Of a stretch of DNA of 64,000 nucleotides, positions 61,938 to 64,000 are shown piece by piece (position 1 is the first letter of the stretch; every line of letters begins with the position of its first letter). Location of the stretch: assembly GCF_003335585.1 (NCBI RefSeq), contig NZ_QBFD01000002.1, positions 1 through 64,000 of the forward strand, in the 5' to 3' direction. The translations under genes were made by a program, and so were the position numbers. The DNA comes from Sulfitobacter sp. DFL-14 (GTDB lineage Bacteria; Pseudomonadota; Alphaproteobacteria; Rhodobacterales; Rhodobacteraceae). A model generated the notes under the pieces. That model searched no databases. It was not told the origin of the DNA and was given only the letters and a program-made list of their open reading frames with translations.

Positions 61938-63010
61938 TGCGGCTGGCGTTCTATGCTCCCCTGAAACCGCCTGACCACCCCACGCCCTCCGGTGACCGGG
62001 CAATGGCGCGGGGGTTGATGACGGCGCTTGAAAGGACAGGCGCTGAGGTGACCCTTGCCAGCACCCTGCGCAGCAGGGACGGCAGCGGGGATGCGGCCTT
62101 GCAAGCCAGTCTGTTTGCGCAGGCGGAGGAGCAGATCGCGCGCCTGATTCCGCAGGGCCGCCGGGAGCGTTGGCAAGCTTGGGTCAGCTACCACAATTAC
62201 TACAAGGCCCCTGACCTGATCGGCCCTGCTGTCGCAGAGGCATTGGGTATTCCGTATCTGCAGGTCGAATCCACCCGCGCGCGCAAGCGGTTGGCCGGGC
62301 CCTGGGCCGATTTCGCCATCGCGGCAGAATCGGCGGCAGATGCGGCTGCGGTGATTTTCTACGTGACGGCCCGCGACGCCGAAACCCTGCGCCGCGACGC
62401 ACCGACCGGGCAACACCTGATCCACCTGCGCCCGTTCCTGTGCCGCGAAACATTGCCGACACCCGCAGCTTTGACTGGTCCGATGCTGAGTGTCGGCATG
62501 ATGCGCGCGGGGGACAAGCTGGCCTCCTACCGCATCATCGCGGAGACCCTGACGCTGCTGGAAGGCGACTGGATGCTGGAGATCGCAGGCGATGGTCCGA
62601 TGCGCGCAGAGGTGGCCGCACTGATGGCACCTTTTGGTGACAAAGTGCGCTTTCTCGGTGCGCTGACGGAAGATGCGCTGCAGGGCGCCTATGCCCGCGC
62701 ATCCCTGCTGTTCTGGCCCGGCGTGAACGAGGCTTTCGGGCTGACCTATCTCGAAGCGCAGGTGGCGGGCCTGCCGGTGGTGGCGCAGGACCGTCCCGGC
62801 GTCCGCGATGTGCTGGCACCGGGCAAATACCCCGCCCCCGAGGCCGGGGCAGCCGCACTGGCCCATCGGCTGACGGAATTGCTGGCAAAGCCTGACCAAC
62901 GCCAATCCGCCGGAACCGCCGCAAGGGATCACATCGCAGCCCACCACCTGCTGCCCGCCGCGACGCAATGCCTGCGCAGGGGCCTGTCCGCTGCAGGGGT
63001 GGCGGCATGA
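61934..63010 (+). CDS. GT4-like glycosyltransferase
   Basis: This 358-residue GT-B protein starts MMRLAFYAPLKPPDHPTPSG, a pattern seen in this family. The donor-site motif is FWPGVNEAFGLTYLEAQVAG near 258-277, followed by GLPVVAQDRPGVRDVL. It overlaps both neighbours by 4 bases. Confidence 0.87.
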   Translation: MMRLAFYAPLKPPDHPTPSGDRAMARGLMTALERTGAEVTLASTLRSRDGSGDAALQASLFAQAEEQIARLIPQGRRERWQAWVSYHNYYKAPDLIGPAVAEALGIPYLQVESTRARKRLAGPWADFAIAAESAADAAAVIFYVTARDAETLRRDAPTGQHLIHLRPFLCRETLPTPAALTGPMLSVGMMRAGDKLASYRIIAETLTLLEGDWMLEIAGDGPMRAEVAALMAPFGDKVRFLGALTEDALQGAYARASLLFWPGVNEAFGLTYLEAQVAGLPVVAQDRPGVRDVLAPGKYPAPEAGAAALAHRLTELLAKPDQRQSAGTAARDHIAAHHLLPAATQCLRRGLSAAGVAA

Positions 63011-63591
63011 GCCGCCTTGCCCTCTTGCGCCACGGCCACACGGAATGGAACCGCGCGGGCCGCATTCAGGGCCGCACCGACATCCCGCTTGATCCCGAAG
63101 CACGGGCGCAACTGGCGCAGCTGTCCTTGCCGCCCCCCTGGGACCGCGCCGCGATCTGGTCCAGCCCCCTGCGCCGCGCGGCAGAAACGGCACAATTGGT
63201 CAGCGGCCGCGCCCCGACAACCGACCCGGCCCTGACCGAAATGGACTGGGGCACCTGGGAGGGGCAAAAACGCCCCGACCTGCATGCCGACCCGGACTGC
63301 GACTATCGCCCGATTGAAGACTGGGGCTGGCACTATGCCCCGCCCGGCGGCGAAAGCCCCGCCGAGGTTCGCGCACGCCTGCTGCCCTGGGCAGAGGCGC
63401 TGACGGGAGATGCGGTGGCAGTTTGCCATATCGGCGTGATGCGGGTGCTGCTGGCCCATGCCCATGGCTGGGGTTTCGATGGTCCCGCCCCCTTTGCGGT
63501 GAAGCGCAACAGGCTCTACATCATCGACATAGACCCCTCTGGCTGGCGCCCCCGCGCCGAGCCGCTGCGCCTGACGGAGACGGCACCATGA
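63007..63591 (+). CDS. Histidine phosphatase family protein
   Basis: This 194-residue phosphatase of the phosphoglycerate-mutase superfamily has the catalytic LLRHGHTEWN motif at 5-14, the second His in AVCHIGVMRVL and the Glu in LTEMDWGTWEG. Embedded between glycosyltransferase genes with 4-base overlaps, it may dephosphorylate a sugar phosphate or a glycan intermediate rather than act in glycolysis. Confidence 0.9.
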   Translation: MSRLALLRHGHTEWNRAGRIQGRTDIPLDPEARAQLAQLSLPPPWDRAAIWSSPLRRAAETAQLVSGRAPTTDPALTEMDWGTWEGQKRPDLHADPDCDYRPIEDWGWHYAPPGGESPAEVRARLLPWAEALTGDAVAVCHIGVMRVLLAHAHGWGFDGPAPFAVKRNRLYIIDIDPSGWRPRAEPLRLTETAP

Positions 63592-64000
63592 AGGTGATGA
63601 TTGTCGTAACCCACCTGCTTGGCACCGGGCACCTGTCCCGTGCACTGACCCTTGCACGGGCATTCCGGCAGGCAGGCCACAGGATCAGCCTGGTGTCGGG
63701 CGGGATGCCTGCACCGCACCTGCAGGACGCCGATATCCCCCTGCACCAGCTGCCGCCGGTGCGCTCTGACGGCGTCGACTTCACCCGTTTGCTGGACATG
63801 CAGGGTGATGTGGTGACCGACAGCGCGCTGGCCCGGCGTCAGGCCGCCCTGCTGGATCATTTCCACGCCGAGGCCCCGGATGTGCTGATCACCGAGCTCT
63901 TTCCCTTTGGCCGCCGCATCCTGCGCGACGAATTCCGCGCCTTGCTGAGTGCGGCACGCGGGAGCGCGGGCAAGCCGCTGATCTGCGCCTCCATCCGCGA
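63588..64000 (+). CDS. GT28/MurG-like glycosyltransferase, 5' part (runs off window)
   Basis: The open frame continues from the ATG at 63588 to the end of the window (137 residues seen, no stop). It starts MKVMIVVTHLLGTGHLSRAL; the GTGHLSRA loop matches the start of MurG-like enzymes and of the first gene in this operon. The ATG overlaps the phosphatase stop (ATGA). The C-terminal donor domain lies outside the window. Confidence 0.82.
   Translation, partial: MKVMIVVTHLLGTGHLSRALTLARAFRQAGHRISLVSGGMPAPHLQDADIPLHQLPPVRSDGVDFTRLLDMQGDVVTDSALARRQAALLDHFHAEAPDVLITELFPFGRRILRDEFRALLSAARGSAGKPLICASIR

Overview
The window is about 64 kb of GC-rich chromosomal DNA with the gene content of a marine-type Rhodobacteraceae (Roseobacter group) alphaproteobacterium. 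This rests on the NDUFS4-type complex I subunit, a class I lysyl-tRNA synthetase, two complete TRAP transporters, glycerate kinase of the MOFRL type, and many carboxylate and acyl-CoA catabolic genes. Taxonomy below family level is inference. No phage, IS element, CRISPR array or rRNA was seen. One tRNA-Arg lies at the left edge.

Layout. 0-13.6 kb is mostly housekeeping and small stress or envelope genes: tRNA-Arg, MYG1-like hydrolase, complex I accessory subunit, uvrB, PRC-barrel, DUF3008, hemerythrin, PLDc_N peptide, a beta-helix protein, DUF4864, lysS, TerB and a YeeE-type sulfur transporter. Two copies of a 96-bp palindromic element and a cluster of inverted repeats lie here. 13.8-16.3 kb holds an enterobacterial-length ugd and a glycerate kinase. 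16.4-16.6 kb carries a striking hairpin plus tandem-repeat locus that has a relative at 48.2-48.3 kb.

16.7-38.9 kb is a large accessory catabolic region: LeuCD-like hydro-lyase, HyuB/HyuA, an isochorismatase-fold hydrolase whose usual catalytic Cys is Gly, an isocitrate-lyase-family C-C lyase, a two-subunit Rieske oxygenase, a MarR regulator, two convergent TRAP transporters, an opine-dehydrogenase-like and a 3-hydroxyacyl-CoA-dehydrogenase-like enzyme, two aminotransferases and an MmgE/PrpD protein. Five promoter regions or gene starts between 18.7 and 33.2 kb share the motif (A/T)GCAT-N4-ATGCA followed by an AT-rich tail, so this is probably one regulon. The substrate cannot be read from sequence. 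A nitrogen-containing ring or hydantoin-like compound ending in a C-C cleavage of a substituted malate is my working idea.

39.0-47.7 kb holds rpe and then a seven-gene leftward operon: IclR regulator, FadJ-like fusion, two acyl-CoA dehydrogenases, a thioesterase with a TTG start, a crotonase and an acyl-CoA ligase. It resembles pimeloyl-CoA (pim) clusters but has no thiolase. An IclR-type palindrome lies upstream.

48.4-54.9 kb has a methyltransferase divergent from a tightly coupled oligopeptide-type ABC importer (fused ATPases, binding protein, two permeases). 54.9-59.1 kb has methionine aminopeptidase, a Tat-exported metallo-hydrolase and an 811-residue MscS-family channel with an acidic coiled-coil insert. 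The right edge (59.5-64.0 kb) is a five-gene operon, all overlapping by 4 bases, of four glycosyltransferases with a histidine phosphatase embedded; the last gene runs off the end.
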